From Shouchella patagoniensis (lineage in GTDB: Bacteria; Bacillota; Bacilli; Bacillales; Bacillaceae_D): a stretch of 64,000 bases of DNA. Position numbers and translations under genes: made by a program. The stretch covers positions 928,565-992,564 of the forward strand of contig NZ_KV917377.1 in assembly GCF_002019705.1 (NCBI RefSeq), read 5' to 3'. The notes beneath the pieces are model-generated. The model was not told the DNA's origin. It worked only from the letters and a program-made list of their open reading frames with translations, and searched no databases. Positions 43,218-53,061 of the stretch are shown here, piece after piece; position 1 is the first letter of the stretch; each line of letters opens with the position of its first letter.

Positions 43218-46200
43218 TTATTCTATTTCGATTAGCAAATCACCGGTAGCGATCGATTCTCCATCTTTCGCAAATACTTTTTTAACCGTCCCATCTTTTG
43301 CAGCTTGAACAGTCGTTTCCATTTTCATTGCTTCTGTAATCATTAAATGATCGCCTTTTTGAACTCGATCTCCTTCTGAAACTAGTGCTTTCACAACTGT
43401 TCCAGGCATTGACGCTCCAATATGCCCAGGGTTATTTTTTTCCGCTTTTGGGCGTGTGATTGCAGTTGTTTTTACATCTAAATCTTGAATGTTTACTTCT
43501 CTCGGCTGACCATTTAATTCAAAGTAAACGATGCGTGTGCCATCAGGCTGAGGATCGGAAACAGAAATCAACTTAACAATCAATGTTTTACCTTGTTCAA
43601 TTTCCACTTCAATCTCTTCTCCTAAATGTAAACCATAGAAGAAAGTTGGCGTATCAAGAACCGAGACGTCCCCGAACCGCTCCGAAAACTGTTCATACTC
43701 CATAAACACTTTTGGGTAAAGAGCGTATGATAGTACATCATGGCTTGTCACTTGACGCCCAAGTTCCTCATACAATTCTTTACTGACTTTCTTAAAATCA
43801 ATCGGCTTCATTTGTGCACCTGGTCGACCTTGAAGTGGTTCTTTCCCTTTTAGAATGATCTTTTGTAACGTTTCAGGGAACCCTTGATATGGCTTTCCTA
43901 ATTGACCTTGAAAGAATTCAACGACTGAATCTGGAAAATCAAGACTCTCTCCTCGTTCAAAGATCGCTTCTTCAGTAAGTTCATTCTGCACCATATATAA
44001 AGCCATGTCTCCAACCACTTTTGATGAAGGAGTTACTTTGACAACATCACCAAACAAGTCATTCACTCGACGGTACATACGCTTAACGTCATTCCACTTT
44101 TCATATAAGCCTACCGCTTTTGCTTGCTGCTGCAAATTACTATACTGTCCTCCAGGCATTTCATGTTCGTAAACTTCCGTATGCGGTGCATTCATACCAC
44201 TTTCAAAACCTCTATAAAACTTTCTTGTTTCATACCAAAATTGATCAAGCTTCTCATATGTCTCAATATTCATTTTCGGTTGGCGTCCAGTGCCAGCAAG
44301 AGCATAATATAAACTATTCGCACTTGGCTGTGATGTAAGACCAGCCATCGAACTAACCGCAACATCTACAATGTCAACACCCGCTTCAACTGCACGCGCG
44401 TATGAAAATACGCCATTTCCACTCGTGTCATGCATATGCAAATGAATGGGAATATTGACCGTACTCTTTAACTCACTTACAAGTTGATAAGCTGCTTCTG
44501 GTTTAAGTAATCCAGCCATATCTTTGATTGCAAGAATATGCGCACCAGATTGCTCAAGTTCAGTCGCCATTTTCTTATAATAAGCCAAATCATATTTTGT
44601 TTTATTTTTATCAAGAATGTCTCCTGTATAACATAACGCCGCTTCCGCCACTTTTCCGCTCTCACGTACCGCATCTATTGCAGGCTTCATCGCCTCAACC
44701 CAATTTAAACTATCAAAGATTCGGAAAACATCAATTCCCGCTTCTGCTGACTTTTGAACAAAGTCATGAATCACATTATCTGGATAGCTTGTATAACCTA
44801 CACCATTCGAGGCACGTAATAGCATTTGAAAAAGGACATTCGGTGCTTTTTCACGAAGAACAAGCAGCCTCTCCCATGGGTTCTCATGCAAGAAACGCAT
44901 GGCAACATCAAATGTGGCACCGCCCCACATTTCCATTGAGAATAATTCTGGCAACAAATGAGCAGTTGGTTCCGCTATTTTTTTCAAATCATGTGTACGA
45001 ACTCTTGTAGCTAAAAGAGATTGATGAGCATCTCGGAACGTCGTATCTGTTAGTAAGACATTTTTCTCTGCTTTTATCCACTCTGCTAATCCTTCTGGTC
45101 CCTTTTCATCTAAAATTTGCTTAGTGCCCGCTGGAACGTCCATTTTAGGATTAAATTCCGGTAAAAGTGGCTTATCAAACAATGGTTTCTCTCCCTTAGT
45201 TAATCCGGGGTATCCATTTACCACCGTCTCTCCAATAAAGGAAAGCATTTTAGTTCCTCGGTCCTTCCGCTTAGGGAACACAAACAGCTCTGGTGTTTGA
45301 TCGATAAAACTCGTGTTGTACTCACCATTTAAAAACTTCGCGTGGGTTACAACATTTTCTAAAAACGCAATGTTTGTCTTAATACCTCTAATTCTAAATT
45401 CACGTAAGTTACGTACCATCTTTAAAGAAGCCGCTTCAAATGTTAATGCCCATGTTGAAACTTTGACTAATAATGAATCATAATGCGGACTAATTACCGC
45501 TCCCTGAAAACCATTCCCAGCATCAAGACGTACACCAAAACCACCACTTGATCGATATGCATTTATTCTTCCTGTATCAGGCATAAAGCCGTTTGCTGGA
45601 TCTTCTGTAGTCACACGAGATTGTATTGCATAACCAAAACAATGAATATTTTCCTGTGAAGGAATATTGATTTCTTTCTCGTGCAAATTATGTCCTGCTG
45701 CAATTTTTAATTGTGATTGCACAATGTCAATTCCTGTAATCATTTCCGTAATTGTATGCTCCACTTGAACACGCGGATTTACTTCAATAAAATAAAATGT
45801 TCCATCTTCTGTTACTAAAAACTCAACCGTTCCAGCATTAACATAACCTACATTCGCCATCAATTCTACGGCAGCTTCACAGATTCGAGTTCTCACATCA
45901 TCTGTAAGTGATACACTCGGTGCAATTTCAACTACTTTTTGGTGTCTTCGTTGGACTGAACAATCACGTTCATGCAAGTGCACAATATTTCCGTGTTTGT
46001 CCGCTAAAATTTGTACTTCAATATGTTTTGGCTGCTCAACAAATTTTTCAACGTATACTTCATCATTACCAAAAGCTGATTTCGCTTCTGATTTTGCACG
46101 GTCATAAGATTCACTCAATTCTTTTTCGGTTCTTACGATTCTCATACCGCGACCGCCTCCGCCAAGAGACGCTTTTATAATAAAAGGATAGCCATGCTCG

Positions 46201-46664
46201 TTTGCAAAGGCTTGAACATCTTCGAGTCCAGAAACTGGGCCGTCACTCCCTGGAATAACAGGTAAACCAGCTTTAACTGCTTGTCCACGCGCTTGGATCT
46301 TGTCCCCAAACATATGTAGGTGTTCCAATTCAGGTCCTACAAAAATCAGACCTTCCTCTTTACAGCGCTTTGCAAATTCAATATTCTCTGACAAAAAACC
46401 ATATCCCGGATGAATAGCGTCTACTCCATGTGCTTTAGCTGTAGCAATAATGTCTTCGATATCCAAATATGCGTCAATAGGCTTTTTTCCTTCACCAACT
46501 AAATACGCTTCATCAGCCTTATAGCGATGAAAAGCACCTGTATCTTCTTTTGAATAAATTGCGACAGTTCGAATATTCAATTCAGAGCATGCGCGAAAAA
46601 TTCGGATCGCGATCTCCCCGCGGTTGGCGACAAGCACCTTATTAATCGTATGTAAATTATTCAC
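43218..46664 (-). CDS. pycA: Pyruvate carboxylase
   Basis: 1148 residues, exactly the B. subtilis PycA length; replenishes oxaloacetate from pyruvate and bicarbonate. Domains in order: biotin carboxylase (KVLVANRGEIAIRIFRACSE; ATP loop KASLGGGGRGMRIV), carboxyltransferase (TDTTFRDAHQSLLATRVR; metal site HLHMHDTSGNG), tetramerisation region, and biotin carboxyl carrier domain with biotinyl-lysine in ITEAMKMETTVQA. GTG 46664 lies 8 bases after GGGGAGG, so the longer frame to 46688 is rejected. Confidence 0.98.
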   Translation of the reverse strand: MNNLHTINKVLVANRGEIAIRIFRACSELNIRTVAIYSKEDTGAFHRYKADEAYLVGEGKKPIDAYLDIEDIIATAKAHGVDAIHPGYGFLSENIEFAKRCKEEGLIFVGPELEHLHMFGDKIQARGQAVKAGLPVIPGSDGPVSGLEDVQAFANEHGYPFIIKASLGGGGRGMRIVRTEKELSESYDRAKSEAKSAFGNDEVYVEKFVEQPKHIEVQILADKHGNIVHLHERDCSVQRRHQKVVEIAPSVSLTDDVRTRICEAAVELMANVGYVNAGTVEFLVTEDGTFYFIEVNPRVQVEHTITEMITGIDIVQSQLKIAAGHNLHEKEINIPSQENIHCFGYAIQSRVTTEDPANGFMPDTGRINAYRSSGGFGVRLDAGNGFQGAVISPHYDSLLVKVSTWALTFEAASLKMVRNLREFRIRGIKTNIAFLENVVTHAKFLNGEYNTSFIDQTPELFVFPKRKDRGTKMLSFIGETVVNGYPGLTKGEKPLFDKPLLPEFNPKMDVPAGTKQILDEKGPEGLAEWIKAEKNVLLTDTTFRDAHQSLLATRVRTHDLKKIAEPTAHLLPELFSMEMWGGATFDVAMRFLHENPWERLLVLREKAPNVLFQMLLRASNGVGYTSYPDNVIHDFVQKSAEAGIDVFRIFDSLNWVEAMKPAIDAVRESGKVAEAALCYTGDILDKNKTKYDLAYYKKMATELEQSGAHILAIKDMAGLLKPEAAYQLVSELKSTVNIPIHLHMHDTSGNGVFSYARAVEAGVDIVDVAVSSMAGLTSQPSANSLYYALAGTGRQPKMNIETYEKLDQFWYETRKFYRGFESGMNAPHTEVYEHEMPGGQYSNLQQQAKAVGLYEKWNDVKRMYRRVNDLFGDVVKVTPSSKVVGDMALYMVQNELTEEAIFERGESLDFPDSVVEFFQGQLGKPYQGFPETLQKIILKGKEPLQGRPGAQMKPIDFKKVSKELYEELGRQVTSHDVLSYALYPKVFMEYEQFSERFGDVSVLDTPTFFYGLHLGEEIEVEIEQGKTLIVKLISVSDPQPDGTRIVYFELNGQPREVNIQDLDVKTTAITRPKAEKNNPGHIGASMPGTVVKALVSEGDRVQKGDHLMITEAMKMETTVQAAKDGTVKKVFAKDGESIATGDLLIEIE

Positions 46665-46800
46665 AATGACAACCTCCCCATCAATCATTCATTTTCTTTT
46701 TATTATACTTTGCCTGATTTTATTCGTTTTGGCAACTAAATTGCTACAAATAACTTCATTTTGAAAATAAAAAGTGTATAAAAACCTTTTAAAATTACAG

Positions 46801-46827
46801 AAAAACCGGGGCACAAGGCACCGGTTC
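46801..46827 (-). terminator. Terminator after ylaN
   Basis: AACCGG / CCGGTT stem with inner GC pairs and one mismatch, followed on the minus strand by TTTTT. Confidence 0.75.
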
Positions 46828-46828
46828 A

Positions 46829-47110
46829 TTATTTTCTCATCGAAGCTTCATGAAGCAAAGCAAGTTTACGCTCCAATTCACTTAAGATATTTTTTCCTTT
46901 TTCTTCCTCTACGAGCCCAAGACGTATCGCAAAGTCTATCTCTCGCGACAAGCCAAACATCCGTGTATCTAAAACCTCTTCGTAGAGGGGGCATTGCGGC
47001 ATTGTTAAATTCTCGAGCTGCACTTCAATAAGTTGGCGAATTTTCTCCGCATCCGCCTGCAAAAGCACATATGCTTTTTCGCTCTGACTTGTTACAGCAT
47101 TCGTCGTCAA
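46829..47110 (-). CDS. ylaN: YlaN (DUF1507) iron-linked protein
   Basis: 93-residue, all-helical small protein ([40 protein letters not shown]). YlaN proteins were reported to bind Fe(II) and relieve Fur repression; essential in B. subtilis under iron limitation. Upstream of pycA as in B. subtilis, but with no ftsW between them. Confidence 0.92.
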   Translation of the reverse strand: MTTNAVTSQSEKAYVLLQADAEKIRQLIEVQLENLTMPQCPLYEEVLDTRMFGLSREIDFAIRLGLVEEEKGKNILSELERKLALLHEASMRK

Positions 47111-47205
47111 GGTATCCCCTCCTCGCCCAAGTATAAGTTCTACTTACATAGTATCTTTGTTTTCGCTAAAATGCAATCTTTTTAGCAACCCCAAAGTTTC
47201 CTTCC

Positions 47206-47234
47206 GTGACAAACAGAAACCAAACGATTATACT
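47206..47234 (+). promoter_or_regulatory. Sigma-A promoter of ylaL
   Basis: GTGACA (47206-47211), 17 bases, TATACT (47229-47234), 30 bases before the ATG. Confidence 0.75.
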
Positions 47235-47264
47235 TTCACTTAGGTTCATTAATGGAGGGATAAA

Positions 47265-47777
47265 ATGCAAGAGTTTGTTTTTTTTATTTCTGGAAAAGTC
47301 AAGAAAGCTTTAACGATTGATCCAACAGTCTGGATTTTTGATGAACGGAAAATCGACTTAGACGCATTCTTTTTAGCAGGAGCGAACTTGCCAGAAGATA
47401 ATGATTTAACTGATTACACGCGTAAAATCTCCGCACAATTTGACCGGGAAATGCTTGAAGGCTCTGAGCCGCCTAATCCAAACCGAGACTCAAATCGTAT
47501 TAAATACAATCGGCAGGAACTAATAAACGGCTCATTTGGAATGCCCTTAAAATCATTCATACGAAATGCCGCACCATTTGATGAGGTTTCAACGATTGAC
47601 GTAGAAACGACCAATGGTGACGTTCACACACTCTCGATTGATCAAAGTGATTTTCTGATCGCGGCGTTTTCCAAAGAGGGAAAACCATTAAGAGAAGACG
47701 GACCTGTACATCTTTACATAGCAGACGGCACAAAGCACGACCCGATCAGAAACGTTAGTAAGCTACATTTTAATTAA
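47265..47777 (+). CDS. ylaL: YlaL-like protein
   Basis: 170 residues, soluble, no membrane segment. Begins MQEFVFFISGKVKKALTIDP and ends in a beta-rich domain (VHLYIADGTKHDPIRNVSKL). Position next to the PhoH gene is that of ylaL in B. subtilis. Some databases label this family peptidyl-prolyl isomerase, which I cannot support from sequence. Its stop codon overlaps that of convergent ylaK. Confidence 0.7.
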   Translation: MQEFVFFISGKVKKALTIDPTVWIFDERKIDLDAFFLAGANLPEDNDLTDYTRKISAQFDREMLEGSEPPNPNRDSNRIKYNRQELINGSFGMPLKSFIRNAAPFDEVSTIDVETTNGDVHTLSIDQSDFLIAAFSKEGKPLREDGPVHLYIADGTKHDPIRNVSKLHFN

Positions 47778-49111
47778 AGTAAATCCGCAGCAAGCTGCGC
47801 CAGTGCTGAGCGTTCGCCTTTTACGAGTTTTATATGTCCGCTCAGCGCTTCATTCTTAAAGGTTTCGACAGCGTAAGTTAAACCATTCGTGTATTCATCC
47901 AAGTAAGGATGATCAATCTGCTGCGGGTCCCCCATTAATACGACTTTGCTCCGTTCACCCACTCTAGTTAAAATGGTTTTCACTTCATGTTTTGTTAGAT
48001 TCTGTGCTTCGTCAATGATTATATATTGGTCAGGAATGCTCCTCCCTCGAATATAGGTTAATGCCTCCACTTGTATTGAACTCATGCCAGCTAAAATCCG
48101 ATCAAGCTCCCCAGGTTTTTTTGTATCAAATAAAAATTCAAGATTATCAAAGATCGGTTGCATCCATGGCTTTAACTTCTCTTCTTTCTCTCCTGGCAAA
48201 TAACCGATATCTTTTCCTAAGGGTACAATTGGTCTTGCCACAACTAATTTTTTGTATAAGTGCAAGTCTTCCGTTTGTAACAATCCAGCAGCAAGAGACA
48301 GCAACGTTTTTCCAGTTCCAGCTTTACCCACAAGCGTTACAAGAGGTAAATCATCACGCAATAAAAGCTCTAACGCCATTTTTTGTTGAGCATTCCGAGG
48401 CTTAATTCCCCACACATGCTCATGCTCACCAATTAACGGTTTTACATATTGACCTAATAAATCAACTTTTCCAAGAGCCGAGCTAGAAGTGCGCATCAAA
48501 TCTTTTAGTATGACAAACTGATTAGGGTAATAAAGACCACCGCCTAATTCGGTAACAGCGATTTGACCTTCTTTATAATAACGGTCTATAATGCTTTGAT
48601 CCACATATACATCTTCGAACCCTGCGTATCCTTTATCCGTCTCAATGACCCTATCATTTAGAAAGTCCTCTGTTTGCAAATCAAATGCATCTGCTTTCAC
48701 TCTTACTAATGCATCTTTTGAGACAAGTACTACTTGACGACCATCTGCTTTTTCCTTTTCTTCCATTTGCAGGTTTAATGCTACTGCGATAATTCGATTG
48801 TCGTTTGTCATCTCCGCAAACACATGTTTTAGATGCTGAAAAGACCTGTGGTTGAGTTCTACCCTAAACAATCCTCCTTGTTCTAACAACACCCCTTTAT
48901 GGAGCTTGCCTCCCTCACGCAATTGATCAACCATCTTCGCAATCATTCTCGCGTTGCGTCCAATTTCATCCATGTTCTTTTTTTTTGAATCCACTTCTTC
49001 TAACACAACAGCTGGAATAACTACTTCATTTGGTTGAAATTGATAGATTGCATATGGATCTTGTAGCAAGACATTCGTATCTAGAACATAAATTTTATTT
49101 GCTTTGCTCAA
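47774..49111 (-). CDS. ylaK: PIN domain / PhoH-like ATPase YlaK
   Basis: 445 residues: N-terminal PIN ribonuclease domain (YVLDTNVLLQDP, EEVDSKKK, NDNRIIAVALN) and C-terminal PhoH helicase-like ATPase (Walker A LVGKAGTGKTLLSLA; Walker B YIIIDEAQNLT). PhoH2-type proteins couple unwinding to RNA cleavage. TTG 49111 has GGGAGG 8 bases upstream. Convergent with ylaL, sharing the TTAA at the stops. Confidence 0.93.
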   Translation of the reverse strand: MSKANKIYVLDTNVLLQDPYAIYQFQPNEVVIPAVVLEEVDSKKKNMDEIGRNARMIAKMVDQLREGGKLHKGVLLEQGGLFRVELNHRSFQHLKHVFAEMTNDNRIIAVALNLQMEEKEKADGRQVVLVSKDALVRVKADAFDLQTEDFLNDRVIETDKGYAGFEDVYVDQSIIDRYYKEGQIAVTELGGGLYYPNQFVILKDLMRTSSSALGKVDLLGQYVKPLIGEHEHVWGIKPRNAQQKMALELLLRDDLPLVTLVGKAGTGKTLLSLAAGLLQTEDLHLYKKLVVARPIVPLGKDIGYLPGEKEEKLKPWMQPIFDNLEFLFDTKKPGELDRILAGMSSIQVEALTYIRGRSIPDQYIIIDEAQNLTKHEVKTILTRVGERSKVVLMGDPQQIDHPYLDEYTNGLTYAVETFKNEALSGHIKLVKGERSALAQLAADLL

Positions 49112-49332
49112 CTATTACGCCTCCCGACATGTGCGGCTAGGGTCTGATTGTATTTTGTACGGATTAAGCCAACCCTTTCATTTATGTTATGAGGCAATAA
49201 AAGAACTTAGACGAAAGATTAAGAAGAAATGAGATGGTTTCTTTTTCTCAACATATTGTTTACACTATAGAAGTAGTGATGTTTATATTGAAAGCAAGGA
49301 GGTGCGGGCTTAAATCGATGCCCGGCTTTAGC

Positions 49333-49536
49333 ATGAGAGTAAAATGCGTGATTTGCGATTCCATTGAAACAATTGAAGATTTTTGTGTGCTGGCCAAGAA
49401 GCTTAGAAACCGCCCAATCCACACATTCATGTGTGATCCTTGTCAATCTCGAATTACAGAGCGTACCGGGGAAAGAAAAGCAACTGGTCGATTTCAAACG
49501 CCCCACATAAATAAAGAAGAGAGCGAATGGCTTTAA
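49333..49536 (+). CDS. ylaI: YlaI (DUF2197) zinc-ribbon-like protein
   Basis: 67 residues beginning MRVKCVICDSIETIEDF, with cysteine pairs CVIC and CDPC that probably bind zinc. The start is uncertain: AAGGAGG (49290-49296) is far from both ATG 49318 and ATG 49333, and a CGGGC/GCCCG hairpin lies between. I use 49333 because the family begins at MRVKC. Ends in a strong shared terminator. Confidence 0.8.
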   Translation: MRVKCVICDSIETIEDFCVLAKKLRNRPIHTFMCDPCQSRITERTGERKATGRFQTPHINKEESEWL

Positions 49537-49557
49537 GGCCTCGCTCTCTTCTTTATT
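49510..49557. terminator. Bidirectional terminator, ylaI / ylaH
   Basis: 17-bp perfect stem (49510-49526 with 49541-49557) between convergent genes; both stop codons lie within or next to it. Confidence 0.93.
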
Positions 49558-49885
49558 TAGTTGATGTTTGCTCTTTACGGTGCACGTGCAGGCGAAAACG
49601 ATAAATACCAAGCACAAGTGCAGAAATGGCTAAAACAGCCATAATCGGTGCACCAAATACAAATTCTAAAAACCACAGCCCAAAGCTACCAATTAGCAAC
49701 ATAACATACACGACAACGGTTTTTAAAATCGGTAATTTGCGAGCAAAGCCTAAATTAAACACAAGCACACAGAGAAGAGTTGTTACAACAAACGCAGCAA
49801 ATCCCACCCACGGCTGTTCATTCGTAGCTTGCATAAGCCACGGCATGCTTTCAAGTGGAACGGTTGTTTGAGATAAATGCATCAC
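49553..49885 (-). CDS. ylaH: YlaH-like membrane protein
   Basis: 110 residues with three membrane segments (about 27-46, 54-72, 77-95) and the conserved LVFNLGFARKLPILKT. YlaH family, function unknown. GTG 49885 lies 7 bases after AAGGAG; the next codon ATG 49882 is also possible. Confidence 0.87.
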   Translation of the reverse strand: MMHLSQTTVPLESMPWLMQATNEQPWVGFAAFVVTTLLCVLVFNLGFARKLPILKTVVVYVMLLIGSFGLWFLEFVFGAPIMAVLAISALVLGIYRFRLHVHRKEQTSTK

Positions 49886-49907
49886 ATTCGCTCTCCTTGC
49901 TTACATA

Positions 49908-51746
49908 TTAGTTACTAGAAGCGACTTTTCTACGCTTTTCTTCACGCTCACGTTCTGATTTGTTTAGGATTTTCTTTCTTAAACGAATCGAATCTGGCGT
50001 CATCTCACAGTACTCATCGTCATTCAAGTATTCAAGTGCTTCTTCCAACGTCAAAATGCGAGGACGTTTCATTGTCACCGTTTGGTCTTTTGTAGCTGAA
50101 CGTACATTTGTTTGTTGTTTCATTTTCGTGATATTAACCGTTAAGTCGTTTTCACGTGTATGTTCACCAACAATCATACCTTCGTATATTTCCGTCCCGG
50201 AATCAAGGAAGATCGTTCCTCTGTCTTCAACACCCATAATTCCGTATTGAGTTGCCTTACCTGTTTCCATAGAAACAAGTACACCTTGACGACGACCACC
50301 AACATGACCAGCAAACATTGGTTGATAAGAATCAAATGAATGGTTAATAATACCATACCCGCGCGTTTGTGTTAAAAACTCGGTTGTATAACCAATTAAA
50401 CCACGAGCTGGCACAAGGAAATCAAGACGCACTTGTCCACTTCCAGTATTCGTCATGTTAATCATTTCACCTTTACGCTCTCCTAATGATTGCATAACTG
50501 CACCTTGGTATTCTTCAGGCACATCAATTTGCACACGTTCAACAGGTTCTGAACGAACACCATCAATATCACGAATAATAACCTCTGGCTTAGAGACTTG
50601 TAATTCATACCCTTCGCGACGCATATTCTCAATTAAAATCGAAAGGTGAAGCTCACCTCGACCAGAAACGACCCATACATCAGGTGATTCAGTATCTTCA
50701 ACACGAAGGCTTACGTCTGTCTCAAGCTCGGCTTTTAATCGTTCTTCTAATTTACGGCTTGTAACAAATTTACCCTCACGACCTGCAAAAGGCGAGTTGT
50801 TAACAAGGAACGTCATTTGTAAAGTGGGCTCATCGATACGGAGTGCCGGTAGGGCCTCTTGATGTTCAACTGGACAAACTGTTTCTCCAACATTGATTTC
50901 TTCCATCCCAGAGACAGCGATTAATTCACCAGCTTTTGCCTCATTGATTTCAATTCGTTTCAAACCAAGGAAACCAAATAGCTTTGTCACTCGGAAATTT
51001 TTAACAGAACCATCTAATTTCATTAGAGCAACTTGTTGACCAACTTTCATCGTCCCTCTAAATACTCGACCAATCCCAATTCGTCCAACATAATCATTAT
51101 AGTCGAGAAGCGTAATTTGAAATTGTAATGGTTCTTCACTATTATCAACAGGTGCTGGAATGCTCTCAACAACTGTTTCAAATAACACATTCATATTGTC
51201 GTCTTGTTTCTCTGGCGTTAAAGAAGCCGTACCGTTAATTGCAGAAGCATAGACAACTGGAAAATCTAGTTGATCTTCATCAGCACCTAAATCAATGAAT
51301 AAATCAACCACTTCATCCACAACTTCAGCTGCGCGTGCGGCGGGACGGTCAATTTTATTTACTACAACAATTGGTGTCAGCTTTTGCTCAAGTGCTTTCT
51401 TTAAAACAAAACGTGTTTGCGGCATACAACCTTCATACGCATCAACCACCAATAGGACGCCATCAACCATTTTCATGATCCGTTCAACTTCGCCACCGAA
51501 GTCAGCGTGTCCAGGCGTGTCCATAATATTAATACGTATATCGTTATAATTAATAGCTGTATTTTTAGCAAGAATCGTAATTCCTCGCTCTTTTTCCAGT
51601 GCATTCGAGTCCATTGCTCTTTCTTGAACATTCTCATGTTGCTGGAATGTACCTGATTGCTTTAAAAGTTCATCGACTAGTGTCGTTTTTCCGTGGTCAA
51701 CGTGAGCAATAATAGCAATATTGCGTATATCTTCGCGTAGAGTCAT
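49908..51746 (-). CDS. typA: Ribosome-binding GTPase TypA/BipA
   Basis: 612 residues, translational GTPase of the EF-G family. G1 [15 protein letters not shown], switch regions EKERGITI and [16 protein letters not shown] specificity motif VVNKIDRP; then beta-barrel, EF-G III/V-like domains and the BipA-specific C-terminal domain. Acts in 50S assembly and stress/cold adaptation. An extended -10 promoter precedes it. Confidence 0.97.
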   Translation of the reverse strand: MTLREDIRNIAIIAHVDHGKTTLVDELLKQSGTFQQHENVQERAMDSNALEKERGITILAKNTAINYNDIRINIMDTPGHADFGGEVERIMKMVDGVLLVVDAYEGCMPQTRFVLKKALEQKLTPIVVVNKIDRPAARAAEVVDEVVDLFIDLGADEDQLDFPVVYASAINGTASLTPEKQDDNMNVLFETVVESIPAPVDNSEEPLQFQITLLDYNDYVGRIGIGRVFRGTMKVGQQVALMKLDGSVKNFRVTKLFGFLGLKRIEINEAKAGELIAVSGMEEINVGETVCPVEHQEALPALRIDEPTLQMTFLVNNSPFAGREGKFVTSRKLEERLKAELETDVSLRVEDTESPDVWVVSGRGELHLSILIENMRREGYELQVSKPEVIIRDIDGVRSEPVERVQIDVPEEYQGAVMQSLGERKGEMINMTNTGSGQVRLDFLVPARGLIGYTTEFLTQTRGYGIINHSFDSYQPMFAGHVGGRRQGVLVSMETGKATQYGIMGVEDRGTIFLDSGTEIYEGMIVGEHTRENDLTVNITKMKQQTNVRSATKDQTVTMKRPRILTLEEALEYLNDDEYCEMTPDSIRLRKKILNKSEREREEKRRKVASSN

Positions 51747-51794
51747 TTTTTTCTCTCCTTCTAGTTAGTCCAATTACAGACGTTCAACTGTCTA

Positions 51795-51803
51795 AGTATA
51801 TCA
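51795..51803 (-). promoter_or_regulatory. Extended -10 promoter of typA
   Basis: Minus-strand TGATATACT (TG-n-TATACT), without a good -35, about 50 bases upstream of the typA ATG. Confidence 0.5.
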
Positions 51804-51953
51804 CAAACTCTTTTTAGTTCCTATTTTATTTCGGCATAATTTTCACTACATCTATTTTTTATAAATGTTTTTCTTTTTGTCACAGTCAAGTCTTCCCCTT
51901 TTTATCGTAACGATGTACACTATTTAATAGTGAACAGAGGAGGTCAGTCAGTT

Positions 51954-52136
51954 TTGAAAAAAGAAAATGTGCTGTTTTTAACACTTTCAATTATTACTGT
52001 CATATGCATAATGGGCATTGGTGTTGCCGTTGCAGAGCGGAGCTTACCGATCGCCATCGTATCCATACTCGGTATCTTTCTTTCAATGGGGCTGGGCTTT
52101 AGCCTACGAAAAAAAAACGCTAATATTCAATCATAG
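51954..52136 (+). CDS. ylaF: YlaF (DUF5325) membrane protein
   Basis: 60 residues, two hydrophobic segments (about 7-27 and 34-51) and a basic tail. Position divergent from typA matches ylaF. Start assigned to TTG 51954, about 10 bases after GAGGAGG; no ATG fits. Function unknown. Confidence 0.8.
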   Translation: MKKENVLFLTLSIITVICIMGIGVAVAERSLPIAIVSILGIFLSMGLGFSLRKKNANIQS

Positions 52137-52152
52137 TATTTAATAATGAAAC

Positions 52153-52183
52153 AAAGGAGGGCCGCTAGCGGCTCTCCTTTTTA
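52153..52183 (+). terminator. Terminator after ylaF
   Basis: AAAGGAG...CTCCTTTTT with a GCCGC/GCGGC core; T-run on the plus strand. It overlaps the 3' end of the convergent dehydrogenase gene and may serve it too. Confidence 0.85.
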
Positions 52184-53061
52184 CGTTCTACATACGTATT
52201 AGTCGCTTCTTCCAACGGACGGATAATTGCACTAACATCTTGTTTTCCATACCGTTTTTTCGCTTCTGCTACTTTTTCTGCACCAAGTTTCACAATATCT
52301 AACGGCATATCAAGCTCTTCTGCAAGCGATAGCGCCAAACCTATATCTTTATGTAGTAGGTCTATTGAAAAGCGAGCGTCGAATTTTCGGTCCAATATTG
52401 CATCAACAGCCCAGTCCATGCTTTTCGAAAAGCCAGCGCTTCGTTTAATGACTTCATAAGCTATCGCAGGATCAACCCCCGCTTTTTCCGCCATTACATA
52501 ACATTCTGCTAAAGCAGATTGATGCACACCAATTAACATATTGTTCAACAATTTGACTGTCGTCCCACTTCCAACTTCACCAACAAGGACAATATAGTCT
52601 CCATAGGATTGTAAAACCGGATATGCTCGTTCAAAAGTGTTTTGATCGCCGCCACACATAATCGTCAACGTTCCTGCCTCTGCCCCCATTGGTCCACCAC
52701 TTACAGGAGCATCTAAAAAATCTACTCCTTTTGATTGTAATTGCTGGTGCACCCATTCATTCGTTCCAGGGTCTACAGTCGAATGGTCAATAATTATTTT
52801 CCCCGGTGAGGCTCCAGCAATTAAACCTTCTTCTCCACCATAAACAGTTAAAATCGTTTCAGGTAATGGCAAACTCGTCATCACCACATCTACCGTGCTC
52901 ATTAATTCTTTTGGAGAATTCGCTTCAATCGCGCCTAAAGATATGGCTTCTTCAATCGGTCCACGACTACGACTGAGAACATACGTATCATATCCATCCT
53001 CAATTAAATGTTTCATCATCGGCATTCCCATCGTTCCAAGGCCAACAAACCCTACTTTCAT
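52165..53061 (-). CDS. 3-hydroxyisobutyrate dehydrogenase family protein
   Basis: 298 residues of the beta-hydroxyacid dehydrogenase family: NAD-binding VGFVGLGTMGMPMMKHL, substrate motif DAPVSGGPMGAEAG, catalytic lysine in GSGTTVKLLNNM, and cofactor KDIGLAL. Substrate could be 3-hydroxyisobutyrate, tartronate semialdehyde or a related hydroxyacid. ATG 53061 overlaps the phosphatase gene stop (ATGA), so the two are coupled. Confidence 0.88.
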   Translation of the reverse strand: MKVGFVGLGTMGMPMMKHLIEDGYDTYVLSRSRGPIEEAISLGAIEANSPKELMSTVDVVMTSLPLPETILTVYGGEEGLIAGASPGKIIIDHSTVDPGTNEWVHQQLQSKGVDFLDAPVSGGPMGAEAGTLTIMCGGDQNTFERAYPVLQSYGDYIVLVGEVGSGTTVKLLNNMLIGVHQSALAECYVMAEKAGVDPAIAYEVIKRSAGFSKSMDWAVDAILDRKFDARFSIDLLHKDIGLALSLAEELDMPLDIVKLGAEKVAEAKKRYGKQDVSAIIRPLEEATNTYVERKKESR

